Shown piece after piece: positions 17,519 through 26,071 of a stretch of DNA of 64,000 nucleotides. The translations under genes were made by a program, and so were the position numbers. The DNA lies in contig JAKAWW010000001.1 of the NCBI GenBank assembly GCA_021816895.1, forward strand, positions 1-64,000, read 5' to 3'. The DNA is from Microcaldota archaeon. Lineage in GTDB: Archaea > Micrarchaeota > Micrarchaeia > Micrarchaeales > Micrarchaeaceae. Numbering within the stretch: position 1 is the stretch's first letter; each line of letters opens with the position of its first letter. A model generated the notes under the pieces. The model worked only from the letters and a program-made list of their open reading frames with translations. It did not search any database and was not told the DNA's origin.

Positions 17519-18796
17519 TCATAGTTCCTGATTCTGCCCTAAGAGCCACTTCCATGCAGGCACAAGCTTTATGCTTCTGCCCTTATGCTTGACTATGCGC
17601 TCGTCGTTTTTGGTAACCATGACGCCTTCCTTCACGCCGAATTTATTCATGAATTCCAGAATCTGCCTAAAATCGTTGTCGCCTATTGATTCCTGGTACT
17701 TTATCTCTATTGGGATGCCATTGCTTACTATATCGACCTCGTACCTGCCTTTCCAGAAAAACTTCGCACCCATGCCGCTTACTACTGCGCTCTCGACGAT
17801 TTTGCCTGAAAAGCTGTCGTCAGGGTTTGGCTTGTAAAGATATATCAAGGCGGTGTCTGTTGGGTAAGCCCTTTTCAGCTTCCTCAGCGCTGCCTCTGTG
17901 CTGCGCCTGTAATTGCCCAGCATTGTTATTAGGAAGCTCTTCATCAGGTAATCCAAATAGGATTTTACAACCCTGCGATCCTTGCCAAACTGCTTTGCAA
18001 GGGATTGGTAATCTATGTACATGCCTGGGTTAGATGCAACAAGCTCCAAAAGCGTTGCAAGGAATTCAGGATCCTTTACTTTGAATGTCTTTGGGATATC
18101 CTTGTAGATTATCTTGTCTATCACTATTGAGCGTATGTACTCCTTGAACTCCCTGTCGTTTTGCATTGTAAACGTCTCAGGGAAGCCGCCTTTTGCGACA
18201 AACTTCGCGAACAAAGGCTTTACTACCGTTTCGTATGCCATCTGGCTTTTGGTCACGCCATTGAACCTCAAGTATTCAGAGAGGCTGAATGTTGCGATGC
18301 GGAATTCTAGAAGCCTTCCTGCCAAGGCCTCTTTTGTCCTTTTCCTTATGAAAAGCGATTCTGAGCCGCTTATCACAAATTTTAGCCTCGGGTAGAGATC
18401 GTAGTACTTCTTAATCTCGTTGATCCAGTTGCCGCCGCATTTCTGTACCTCGTCAAGAAAGATGTAAGACCGCGTGGCCCTGAAGTCCTTGTTATGCATT
18501 TCCTTGTAACTTTCCATTACTTCGTCAAGCCCTGAGGGCTGCTCGTCGAAGGAGAAGAAAAAGATGTCTGTTGGGTTTACCTTGCTTTGTATAAGCCACT
18601 GTATAAGCTGGTACATTAGTGTTGTCTTGCCCGTCCTTCTTAGTCCTGTCAATGCTATGATAAACCTGTTTTGCATGCTCTCAATTAGCGTTGGATAGAC
18701 ATCTCTCTTGAAAGACAGCGCAAGCTCTGGATCAACAAAGCCTTTTATCCACCAGTGATTGAATTCCTCCAATACCGATCTTTCCATAATTATCAT
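17519..18796 (-). CDS. AAA-family ATPase with DUF4143-type C-terminal domain
   Basis: 425 residues. Walker A is GLRRTGKTT (51-59), Walker B YIFLDEVQKCGG, and sensor FVISGSESLFIRK, then LAGRLLEFRIATFSLSEYL. The C-terminus has a PD-(D/E)xK-like core (RYEVDIVSNGIPIEIKYQ). It is related to the ATPase at 3527. The TATA box (atatttataaatat, about 18815-18828) puts transcription start at about 18796, so the ATG there is probably leaderless. The palindrome at 18800-18813 lies between TATA and start. The gene is bracketed by two copies of the MFS gene tail, which marks it as an insertion. Confidence 0.88.
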   Translation of the reverse strand: MIIMERSVLEEFNHWWIKGFVDPELALSFKRDVYPTLIESMQNRFIIALTGLRRTGKTTLMYQLIQWLIQSKVNPTDIFFFSFDEQPSGLDEVMESYKEMHNKDFRATRSYIFLDEVQKCGGNWINEIKKYYDLYPRLKFVISGSESLFIRKRTKEALAGRLLEFRIATFSLSEYLRFNGVTKSQMAYETVVKPLFAKFVAKGGFPETFTMQNDREFKEYIRSIVIDKIIYKDIPKTFKVKDPEFLATLLELVASNPGMYIDYQSLAKQFGKDRRVVKSYLDYLMKSFLITMLGNYRRSTEAALRKLKRAYPTDTALIYLYKPNPDDSFSGKIVESAVVSGMGAKFFWKGRYEVDIVSNGIPIEIKYQESIGDNDFRQILEFMNKFGVKEGVMVTKNDERIVKHKGRSIKLVPAWKWLLGQNQEL

Positions 18797-18799
18797 TTA

Positions 18800-18813
18800 T
18801 ACATTGCAATGTA
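18800..18813. promoter_or_regulatory. Perfect 14-nt palindrome in ATPase promoter
   Basis: tacattgcaatgta lies between the TATA box and the leaderless ATG at 18796. A protein bound here would block transcription. The half-site CATTGCA also forms the palindrome at 8097-8113. Confidence 0.6.
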
Positions 18814-18966
18814 CATATTTATAAATATTGTGTTCATTTTAGTGCACATATTTTATGATGCCCAGTAAAAAGTCTTGCACCTTATTCCATTACGGCATAT
18901 CCCTAAAATTGCCACGCTATGCAACTGGTTGCGTGGCACGTGCCGGTGCCTTCCATACGCTGGCAG

Positions 18967-19044
18967 CTTTATGCATATTCGTTTGCAGCGTTTATGGCGA
19001 TGCTTGCTGGCATCGTGCTCCTTAGCGCAAGGTCTAGCCTGTAG
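18967..19044 (+). pseudogene. Displaced 3' fragment of an MFS transporter gene
   Basis: 26 codons (LYAYSFAAFMAMLAG, then IVLLSARSSL and stop) match the last 26 codons of the transporter at 17320-17397. About 14 bases differ but only three residues, so most differences are silent. The copy therefore comes from a diverged functional homolog, not a fresh local duplication. No start or upstream part is present. Weak similarity extends some 15 bases further upstream. Confidence 0.85.
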
Positions 19045-19093
19045 CTATGCCAATATTATAAAACCTTGGGATAAAATACTTTAAAGTGAATTT

Positions 19094-20167
19094 ATGCTTT
19101 CCTTGCTTATATTTTCAAGAAACGACACTGAGAACGCGCTTGATCTAGCAGCGTCTCTGCTCCGTGTTGCAGACCAGGTTGTCATTATAGACTCGAGCGA
19201 CGGGAAGGAGCACAAAGAGCTTGTTGAAAAGGCAAAGCGTTACCGTAAGATTGAAGTTTATTATGCCCTGCCGTTTGGATATGCCGACCCTTTACGCCCA
19301 TATGGCATAAGCAAGTGCAAGAATGAGTGGATCCTTTATATTGACACTGATGAAAGGCTAAATGATGAATTAGCTAAAGATATTAGGCACGTAATTAGCA
19401 AAGCCAAATGCGATGTATTTGCAATAAAGCGCTACGAAGAGGCAACATCTGCTTCGCACACCCAATTCTTTACATGGCAGTTCAGGCTCTTTAGGAAAAA
19501 CAAGGCACTTTTCAAGGGTATTATACATGAGCAGCCAGAAGTGCATGGCAGGCTCTGCACTCTTGGTGATGAATATTTCATAGCGCATAGGACAGACCTT
19601 ATGCACCACGAGAAGAACGATTATAACAAGATGATGCTTTTCGAGATGCTTTCCTATAATGACTACAAGAGCATAATGGTTGATTACGCAAGGAAATTCC
19701 TTGCGCTTGACACAAATTCTGCAAAAGGCAGGTTTGTTATCGGCAGCACAAAAGCGTTGCTTGGTTTTTATGCAAGGATAACATTGAAAAAGCCAGGCTC
19801 AGAGATAAGAAGGAGCGATTATTTGTGGTTTTACTTTTTGAGGAGCATTGCGTATGCCCACAGGCAGGGAAGCATAGGCAGCATTTCACGAATCTGGAAA
19901 GATCAGGCCAACTACTTGAATTTTATTGAAAACGAAAGAGACAAAGCGTGCAACGAATTCGGCATAACAAGAAAGGACCTGTTTGATATATCTAAGAAAC
20001 TCAATGAAGTTGGAGTAATAAAATACCTTGGATTTGATAACCCTGAGAATGTAGACAAGCTGACAAAAGATTATTTGGAAGGCAGGATAAATGACAAAGG
20101 CATTGGCCTTACAATAAGGCTCATTGTGGAAAAGTATAAAAAAGACAAAAGCAAAAGGGAAAAATGA
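19094..20167 (+). CDS. Family 2 glycosyltransferase (lipopolysaccharide-type)
   Basis: 357 residues. LSLLIFSRNDTENALDLA, VVIIDSSDGKE and ILYIDTDERL (DxD, near residue 80) mark the GT-A domain. FTWQFRLFRKNKALFKGIIHEQPEV is the conserved block of the WaaE/KdtX-like subgroup that adds sugars to lipid-linked glycans. The basic C-terminus ends IRLIVEKYKKDKSKREK; a homologous tail remnant lies at 21126-21200. It is followed after 18 bases by an FkbM gene in a likely operon. Confidence 0.87.
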   Translation: MLSLLIFSRNDTENALDLAASLLRVADQVVIIDSSDGKEHKELVEKAKRYRKIEVYYALPFGYADPLRPYGISKCKNEWILYIDTDERLNDELAKDIRHVISKAKCDVFAIKRYEEATSASHTQFFTWQFRLFRKNKALFKGIIHEQPEVHGRLCTLGDEYFIAHRTDLMHHEKNDYNKMMLFEMLSYNDYKSIMVDYARKFLALDTNSAKGRFVIGSTKALLGFYARITLKKPGSEIRRSDYLWFYFLRSIAYAHRQGSIGSISRIWKDQANYLNFIENERDKACNEFGITRKDLFDISKKLNEVGVIKYLGFDNPENVDKLTKDYLEGRINDKGIGLTIRLIVEKYKKDKSKREK

Positions 20168-20185
20168 ATTTACAAAGAGGCATGA

Positions 20186-21118
20186 ATGATGGAAAATATT
20201 GACTTTCGTAGGAACATAGCGCTTCTTGACAGGCTTTTTCCCTCACAGCAGCGCATACGGCACTTTCTAACGGTAAAGCGCCTGATAAAAAACTGGCATG
20301 TTCTTGTAAAGATGGCTGCCATGCCAGATCAGAGCACAACAATCGTGCTCATGAGCGGCAAGCGAGTGAAGGTTAAAAACTTTAATGGCTTCCTTGATTT
20401 TTGGCACTCCGAAGCAGGCCAGATGGAGCTGCTTGAAGGATTGAATGCTGCTAAAAGCATCAAGATAGACAGGAGCAGGCACATTATAAGCTTCACGTAT
20501 AAAAAGCGGAGATTGCGTTTCAAATATGCGGGCTTGGATGGCATGCTCGAAGCTACATTGGAGTGGATACGCACGCAGTTCTTCGAGGAGCAATACGCAT
20601 GGCTTGACGCAAAAGGCACTACAGTTGTGGACATAGGAGCGAGTGTTGGCGATACTGCCATGTTCTTTGCGTTGAATGGGGCAAAAGAGGTTTATGGATT
20701 TGAAATAGACAATTCAAGGGCGAGACTGGCAGCGCAAAATGCCAAGCTTAACGGTTTTGGCAACATTCACATAATAAATGCAGGCTGCGGCAAGCAGGGT
20801 TTCATCACATTTGGCAATGACCACCGCAAGGTCAAGATAGAGTCTCTTGCAAGCATAGTGAAGAGGTATATGCTTAAAGACGCGGTGCTCAAGATGGACT
20901 GCGAGGGCTGCGAGTACTATTCCATTCTCAATTCGGATGACAAGACACTGCGCTCTTTTGCGCAGATAATGCTCGAATACCATCACGGCTACAGGAACAT
21001 AGAAAAAAGGCTCAGAGATGCAGGCTTTAGGGTAAAGCATACCCGCCCTGAGATATTTAGGACAGAAAACAATGATGGTTACTTGGGATACCTCTACGCG
21101 GAACGCATGCGTCCTTAG
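20186..21118 (+). CDS. FkbM-family SAM-dependent methyltransferase
   Basis: 310 residues. TTVVDIGASVGDTAMFFALNG is the SAM-binding glycine loop, then VYGFEIDNS, and VLKMDCEGCEYYSIL near residue 235 is the FkbM signature. A paralog of the gene at 8122, with the same N-terminal layout, but GC-richer and shorter. It probably O-methylates a sugar added by the neighbouring glycosyltransferase. Tandem ATGs at 20186 and 20189; either may be used. Confidence 0.88.
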   Translation: MMENIDFRRNIALLDRLFPSQQRIRHFLTVKRLIKNWHVLVKMAAMPDQSTTIVLMSGKRVKVKNFNGFLDFWHSEAGQMELLEGLNAAKSIKIDRSRHIISFTYKKRRLRFKYAGLDGMLEATLEWIRTQFFEEQYAWLDAKGTTVVDIGASVGDTAMFFALNGAKEVYGFEIDNSRARLAAQNAKLNGFGNIHIINAGCGKQGFITFGNDHRKVKIESLASIVKRYMLKDAVLKMDCEGCEYYSILNSDDKTLRSFAQIMLEYHHGYRNIEKRLRDAGFRVKHTRPEIFRTENNDGYLGYLYAERMRP

Positions 21119-21125
21119 GCGATAC

Positions 21126-21200
21126 ATGATTGTGCCATTGGTTATAAGATTCGTTGTAGAAAAGTATAAAATGTGGAATAAAAAATCAGCTAGTTGGTGA
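21126..21200 (+). pseudogene. Remnant tail of a second WaaE-like glycosyltransferase
   Basis: 24 codons and a stop encode MIVPLVIRFVVEKYKMW. The core LVIRFVVEKYK corresponds to LTIRLIVEKYK at the C-terminus of the glycosyltransferase at 19094. The stretch has no room for the rest of a gene, since the FkbM gene stops at 21118, so this is the tail of a lost homolog. It points to an ancestral repeat of glycosyltransferase plus methyltransferase modules. Confidence 0.55.
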
Positions 21201-21204
21201 ATGT

Positions 21205-21883
21205 ATGGTATCTGCCAATTTCATAAAAAGAGGGTTGCAGAATCCTATTTTTTCTATGAACACTGCAATTTCATACTTGATGCAAAGGAGTGACATTGAA
21301 TATATAAGGAAAAGCCTATGCTTATTATAATAAAAATGAATTTGATAGATTTGCGATAGGCGCAAGCGCAGGCATGAAGGAGATAGCGATATATTTGATA
21401 ATAAAAAAATATAGGCCTTCATTAATGGTAGAGACAGGAGTTGCTAACGGCATCTCAACTTACTTCATACTTAAAGCAATGCATGAGAACAAGATTGGAA
21501 AGCTGATATCCATAGATTATCCTAATTATAACAAAAAAGGTTATGTAAACGAAGATGGAAAACCAGATATGGTGTTTATACCCGCAGGAAAGGAACCCGG
21601 ATGGATAGTGCCAATTGAATTAGGGGATAGATTTTCGGTTATGATAGGCAAATCGGCTGATATTTTGCCCAAACTTGACGTTATTCCAGATATCTTTTAC
21701 CACGATTCGGATCATTCATACACGAACATGAAATTTGAGCTCGAGTGGGCATACACGCATGTAAAGAAAAGAGGTCTGATAATGGCAGATGATACAAATA
21801 CAAACAACGCATGGGCCGAGTTTGTAGCCTCTAAAAATGTAAAAAGGCTGAGATTACCAATAAGTGCTGCAATAAAGCAATAA
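21205..21883 (+). pseudogene. Class I SAM methyltransferase, frameshifted near residue 38
   Basis: An ATG at 21205 opens MVSANFIKRGLQNPIF, reading to about 21325 before a stop. The protein continues in the +1 frame (YYNKNEFDRFAIGASAGMKE) through the SAM-binding domain to 21883. The second part contains SLMVETGVANGIST (the glycine loop), LISIDYP and DIFYHDSDHSYTNM, resembling the Methyltransf_24 group found in glycan loci. The shift lies in or near an A/T-rich run (ttattataataaaaatg). An ATG at 21374 could still yield a 169-residue product lacking the N-terminus. A sequencing error is possible. Confidence 0.65.
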
Positions 21884-21891
21884 AAATGGCA

Positions 21892-21962
21892 CGCACAACA
21901 TAAGCGAGCTCCGGAACAACGACAAGGCGAAGCTTTTCAGAAGTAGGAAACAAAATGTATGA
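21892..21962 (+). pseudogene. Displaced 3' fragment of radical SAM gene
   Basis: Bases 21892-21939 match 10585-10632 of the radical SAM gene with three differences. In frame they read H-N-I-S-E-L-R-N-N-D-K-A-K-L-F-R, continuing to a TGA near 21960. There is no start. It lies directly behind the frameshifted methyltransferase, the third case in this window of a gene tail parked behind another gene. A short direct repeat (gtaggaaacaaa) follows. Confidence 0.7.
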
Positions 21963-22197
21963 TTTTTGTTTACTGTAGGAAACAAATGTTATTATTGATT
22001 GGCGATAAGCTGCGCCAGGAAAAATATTTTGCAAGAAGAGCCAAATGCCTAATTGTCACATTTTGCACTAATGCCAAGGGCATAGGCGAAAGGTATTCTG
22101 TTCAAATTATAGTCTCAGGTTTGCAAAATTTCCAATTCGCTTTGAATTTTTGCAAAATAAAACAGCATTTAAATATCAAGAAATGCATTATATTTTT

Positions 22198-22821
22198 ATG
22201 GTTATTATGCAAACGCTTGAAAGCATTACAACCACACCACATGAAAAGACATTGCTGCGAAAAGATTACACATTGACTTCTAGAGACCTAGAGTATGGAC
22301 TGAGCCTGAAAATTTCCAGTTTCTATGATCCTGCAGTAAAGAAGTTTTCCAATTTGGCTGAGGAATATGTGAGGAGTTCTGACTCTCATCTTAGATACTT
22401 CATGTTCAAGGATTTCGAAAAATATAGTGATGAGGAACTCATGATTGTAGTTGAAAAGCTTACCTCATTTGTCAGGCAGTATTTTTACAATAACAGAACC
22501 ATAGGCGGCGAGCACTCTTTGAACGAGATGATTGAAGCGCACACAGGGGAATGCAAGGTAGTGGCCGCTTCATTGCAGGTTTTGCTGCAACGAATGCAGC
22601 CAAGGATTAAAAGCTGGTACAGAAGCGGAAACGTGATCGACAGCGAAGGCACATTCGGGCATGCGTGGTTAGAAGTGCAAATAGGCGAAAAAAGGCATCT
22701 TGCAGATCCTGCACTAAGTCCTGGAGAACTAAACGAATATGATATGGCAAAGAAAAAAGGGAATTACCTTGAATTACCATTCTCAGTGAAGGTTCCCCGG
22801 CAATACCTCAGGGTAAAATGA
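22198..22821 (+). CDS. Transglutaminase-like cysteine protease-fold protein
   Basis: 207 residues from the ATG at 22198. A TATA-like catttaaatat about 28 bases upstream supports a leaderless start there rather than at 22150. The catalytic triad can be placed as Cys in HTGECKVVAASLQ, His in FGHAWLEV and Asp in LADPAL, the order found in transglutaminase-like domains. No signal peptide. Substrate unknown; such proteins may be proteases, amidases or inactive binding proteins. Confidence 0.7.
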   Translation: MVIMQTLESITTTPHEKTLLRKDYTLTSRDLEYGLSLKISSFYDPAVKKFSNLAEEYVRSSDSHLRYFMFKDFEKYSDEELMIVVEKLTSFVRQYFYNNRTIGGEHSLNEMIEAHTGECKVVAASLQVLLQRMQPRIKSWYRSGNVIDSEGTFGHAWLEVQIGEKRHLADPALSPGELNEYDMAKKKGNYLELPFSVKVPRQYLRVK

Positions 22822-23055
22822 TTGATTATTGATGATGCCTGATGCATAGAATTTACTGTCTTTCTTTTCCAATATTCATTTAAGCATGGTTCATGCTGCG
22901 CTTCCTCAAGAGGTGGAATTAAACATGGAGAATGTTAAATGCTGACCGAACTTTTGGATATGTTAAATCTTGTTTCTTGATAATTATCAAAAATGATAAT
23001 TAAACTAAAACGCTTATGAAGCAGGTGGCCGGCTTGCACCCATCGATGCTATTTG

Positions 23056-23799
23056 TCATGCGGCTTTGAGCTTGAAGACGCTTAGCTCGGGGATCATTTG
23101 CATCTTGTTGTACGTGCGCTTGTCCAATTTTTTCAGCGCTGGGATTGGCTTTGGCTCTGCATAATCCATAATTTCAAAGCCGCTTTTTATCGCTGTCCTT
23201 ATGTGTGTCTGCAGTGTGCGGTGCACGAAAGAAATGCTTATTTCGCTCGTGGTGCCTTTGAACCATACATGGCTCTGCATGCCTTCCTTGAAGTAGTTTC
23301 CAAACTTCCTGATGTAATACGGCCTTCCAGGGATGCGGTGTGTCACCTCATTTAAGGGATTGCTTCTGGAGAAGGCGAAAATGCCGCCCTTTTTGAGCAC
23401 GCGCCTTATTTCCTTGAACGCACTTGCAAGGCGCGTAAAATGCTCTACAGAATATGATGCAAATGCGATATCGAAAAAGCCGCTCTTGTATGGCATGCTA
23501 TAAACGCTGCCCACGGTGAAATTAGCCTTTTTTATGTTTGCCTTTGCTATCTCTATCATGCTTTCCGATATGTCAATCCCATACACTATGGCGCCGCGCT
23601 TCAGCAAGGCTTCTGCATTAATTCCAGGCCCGCAGCCGATATCAAGCACTTTCTTTTTCCTTACGTCTCCGAGCATTGAGAGCATTGCCGGCATCTCAAG
23701 GTAGTTGTTGTAGACAGCCCTGCCTGTAGCCCTGAACTCGAAGAACTTGCCCGCTATGCTGTTGTATGCGCTTTTAACTCCATCATCTGGGCTTTCCAT
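23056..23799 (-). CDS. SAM-dependent methyltransferase (Methyltransf_11 type)
   Basis: 247 residues. VLDIGCGPGINAEAL is motif I, IVYGIDISESMI motif II, FDIAFASYSVEHF motif IV and FKEIRRVLKKGGIFAFS motif V. It resembles ubiquinone/menaquinone-type and sugar methyltransferases, but the substrate is not identifiable. A TATA-like cttttaaac about 25 bases upstream makes the ATG at 23799 leaderless. Confidence 0.85.
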   Translation of the reverse strand: MESPDDGVKSAYNSIAGKFFEFRATGRAVYNNYLEMPAMLSMLGDVRKKKVLDIGCGPGINAEALLKRGAIVYGIDISESMIEIAKANIKKANFTVGSVYSMPYKSGFFDIAFASYSVEHFTRLASAFKEIRRVLKKGGIFAFSRSNPLNEVTHRIPGRPYYIRKFGNYFKEGMQSHVWFKGTTSEISISFVHRTLQTHIRTAIKSGFEIMDYAEPKPIPALKKLDKRTYNKMQMIPELSVFKLKAA

Positions 23800-23899
23800 A
23801 ACTTTACTTTATGCGTAAGAGTTTAAAAGGCTTGCATCGGATTTGGCAGAAGGGCTCGGTTTTAGGGCGTTACTGCTGCAAATGGGCGCAACTTTTGGA

Positions 23900-24457
23900 T
23901 TATTGCCCAAGGAGCTGGATCATCGGTATGAAAGTTTTCCCTATCTTGATGCCATTCTTCGATATTGCTATTGTTGGCGCCTCCTCCTTCAGGAATTCAA
24001 AATCAGAGAATTTATTGGCGGCGGCTTTTGCCGGCTCTAAGAGCAGATCTTCTCCTTGAGTTATAAGCTTCGAAGGATACCTGAATGTGTCTGCATCATA
24101 CCCCTGGTAGCCCTCTGTCAGAGTCTCAACTTCTATCTCGCCGCTCTTGGCCACGGTTATTTCTGCACCGTATTCGTCGCGTGCGCCGTAGCCGCCATAG
24201 AAATTGACAGTTATCTTACCCAAAAGCTTGCCGTCGGGGTTTTCGTAGCCGTATGTCAGCAAGGTTTCGCCGTGTATTGTTACGTTCGGAAATGTATACG
24301 TGTCTTCTTTTCCTTCCTGATCTTCTACTTTCCTAAAGTAGAGCTTCAAATTGGTTTCGTACTCCCTGGCCACAACCTCTTTACCTGTCCTGGCCAAACT
24401 CCTCAATAGCTCTAGTTCCTCTTTATTCATTCCGTTGATTTTTTCTTTTTCGGTCAT
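23900..24457 (-). CDS. Hypothetical acidic protein (185 aa)
   Basis: The N-terminus is helical and charged (MTEKEKINGMNKEELELLR). The middle is beta-rich with a Gly-Tyr stretch (NFYGGYGARDEYGAE). A short hydrophobic end (IKIGKTFIPMIQLLG) follows. No family recognised. A ribosome-binding site GGTGAT lies just before the ATG, and a TATA box (catatataaag) about 35 bases upstream faces away from the PhoU-like gene. The divergent promoter region holds overlapping catatg repeats. Confidence 0.55.
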   Translation of the reverse strand: MTEKEKINGMNKEELELLRSLARTGKEVVAREYETNLKLYFRKVEDQEGKEDTYTFPNVTIHGETLLTYGYENPDGKLLGKITVNFYGGYGARDEYGAEITVAKSGEIEVETLTEGYQGYDADTFRYPSKLITQGEDLLLEPAKAAANKFSDFEFLKEEAPTIAISKNGIKIGKTFIPMIQLLGQ

Positions 24458-24540
24458 TTTATCACCAATATGTATGTGTTGCAGGCTTTATATATGGCTT
24501 TACCATAAAGCATATATATCTGCATATGGCATATGGTATC

Positions 24541-25410
24541 ATGGAAAGGCGTATTTTCAAGTTTGGAAAAAACAGCGTTGCGCTTATAATACCGAAGAAG
24601 TGGAGCGACAAGACAGGGCTAATGCCAGGCAATTTGGTGTCCTTAGAAGAGGATTCTTATGGAAATCTTATTGTATCCAAAAGCGCATATGCGAAAAAGG
24701 AGTTTGAGATAGACATAAGCAAAGGCACGAAGCCGGAACTGCTTGGCAGGTGGATAGGGCTAAGCTACATGTACGGCATGCAGAAGCTTAGGGTTTATTC
24801 AAGCGATGGCATTGCTGCGGAGCAGGTCAAGGCAGTAGCCGACAAGGTGCGTGACGAATGCTCAGGCTTTGAGATAACAAGCCAGTCTAACAATGACATG
24901 ATAATAGAAGGCTTCACCGACATAAAGGATGTCGACATAGAAAGGGTAATGTCGAGGATCATGGCGCTCGTGTCGCAGGAGTATGTGGAGCTTGGGCAGA
25001 ACACAGTAGAGGCTGTGCACGGCATAGAAAAGCTTGTCAACAGGTTCTACATGCTCGGCATAAGGTACATAAATATCACCCAGGCCAAGGATTCAACAAC
25101 ATATTTTGCTGCGTTGAACCTCCTTGAAGACATATCGGACAAGCTCGACGAGATGAGCGCGAAAAACCTTAAAGGGGCAAGCGGGGCGATTTCGCAGCTT
25201 GGCGAAGCCTTCGCGCTCTGCCACAAGGCTTTTGATGGGGATATGGATTCCATAGACAAGGTATTTGCAATAAAGGATAAGATATTGAAAGGCCTGCAGC
25301 ACTCAAGCATAGGCGGCGAAGCGTCCGCGCTGATCGCATCAGTTGCATACAGCATATCAAACATAGCAGAATTCGGCCTCATGAAAGAGAGGAACATCTT
25401 GCAAGGCTAG
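24541..25410 (+). CDS. PhoU-like protein with N-terminal AbrB/SpoVT DNA-binding domain
   Basis: 289 residues from the ATG at 24541. The first 45 residues are swapped-hairpin AbrB type (IFKFGKNSVALIIPKKWSDK, then GNLVSLEEDSYGNLIV). The rest is two PhoU-like helical bundles with the E-x-x-x-D-type acidic repeats that bind metal (YFAALNLLEDISDKLDEM). Archaeal proteins of this layout are thought to regulate phosphate uptake. No Pst transporter is nearby. The TATA box catatatatc is 27 bases upstream, so the start is leaderless. Confidence 0.82.
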   Translation: MERRIFKFGKNSVALIIPKKWSDKTGLMPGNLVSLEEDSYGNLIVSKSAYAKKEFEIDISKGTKPELLGRWIGLSYMYGMQKLRVYSSDGIAAEQVKAVADKVRDECSGFEITSQSNNDMIIEGFTDIKDVDIERVMSRIMALVSQEYVELGQNTVEAVHGIEKLVNRFYMLGIRYINITQAKDSTTYFAALNLLEDISDKLDEMSAKNLKGASGAISQLGEAFALCHKAFDGDMDSIDKVFAIKDKILKGLQHSSIGGEASALIASVAYSISNIAEFGLMKERNILQG

Positions 25411-25426
25411 CGCCGCCTGCCCTGCA

Positions 25427-25921
25427 CTATTTGAGCTTGTAGCCCAGATCCCTTAGAAGCTTCTTCCTTGCCGACCTGTCTTTTTTGCCCTCTATGCCTT
25501 TCGAAGCGCTGCCGTCAACAATGCCGGCTATGCCCCTGCCCTGCTTCGTATTTGCTATTATCACCTGCACAGGATTAGAGGTTGCGCAGTATATCCTTGA
25601 AACCTCGTTGATTGCCTTTATGGCATTGAGCACGTTTATCGGGTATGCTCCTTTGAATAGTATCAGGAAGGTGTGGCCCGCACCTATGCCGAGCACGTTC
25701 TTCTCCGCTTGCCCTACGAGAGCTTTGTCGTTCCCCTCGCTTCTCACTAGGCACTGACCGCTCGCTTCTGCGAATGCAATTCCGAACTTGGCGTTCGGAA
25801 CAGTGTTCACCATCACTTCGTAAAGGTCCTCTATCGTTTTTATGAACCCGGCATGGCCCAGGATGAGCTGCACGTCCTGCTGCTTTTCTATGCTTACAAC
25901 CTCAAAGCCCAATTGCTCCAT
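25427..25921 (-). CDS. Adenosine-specific kinase family protein (DUF355)
   Basis: 164 residues with the family's conserved blocks: LILGHAGFIKTIEDLYEVMV, KFGIAFAEASGQCLVR, IGAGHTFLILFKGAYPINVL, and IYCATSNPVQVIIA followed by G-R-G-I-A-G-I-V-D-G. The archaeal family binds or phosphorylates adenosine according to structural work on homologs; the in vivo role is uncertain. Length is typical. Convergent with the PhoU-like gene, 17 bases apart. Confidence 0.85.
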   Translation of the reverse strand: MEQLGFEVVSIEKQQDVQLILGHAGFIKTIEDLYEVMVNTVPNAKFGIAFAEASGQCLVRSEGNDKALVGQAEKNVLGIGAGHTFLILFKGAYPINVLNAIKAINEVSRIYCATSNPVQVIIANTKQGRGIAGIVDGSASKGIEGKKDRSARKKLLRDLGYKLK

Positions 25922-26071
25922 AGTTTTTCAATATCATAATATGCTTAAATATCTTTACAATTTTCACTGCCCATATAGGGCATGGATGTCATGGCAGATG
26001 CTTCACATGCAGTCAAACCGAAAGAAAAGATTAATATATGAAATGAGGCAGCAGTATATATTGAAGATTCA

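Noticed and set aside
18915-18955. Hairpin gccacgc...gcgtggc with ggcacgtgcc as a possible regulatory RNA or terminator
   Set aside because: Short stem, no T run and no adjacent gene end other than the MFS tail remnant; too weak to call.
18875-19084. 69-codon Cys/Leu-rich frame before the glycosyltransferase
   Set aside because: It overlaps the displaced MFS tail in a different frame, and the tail frame is the meaningful one.
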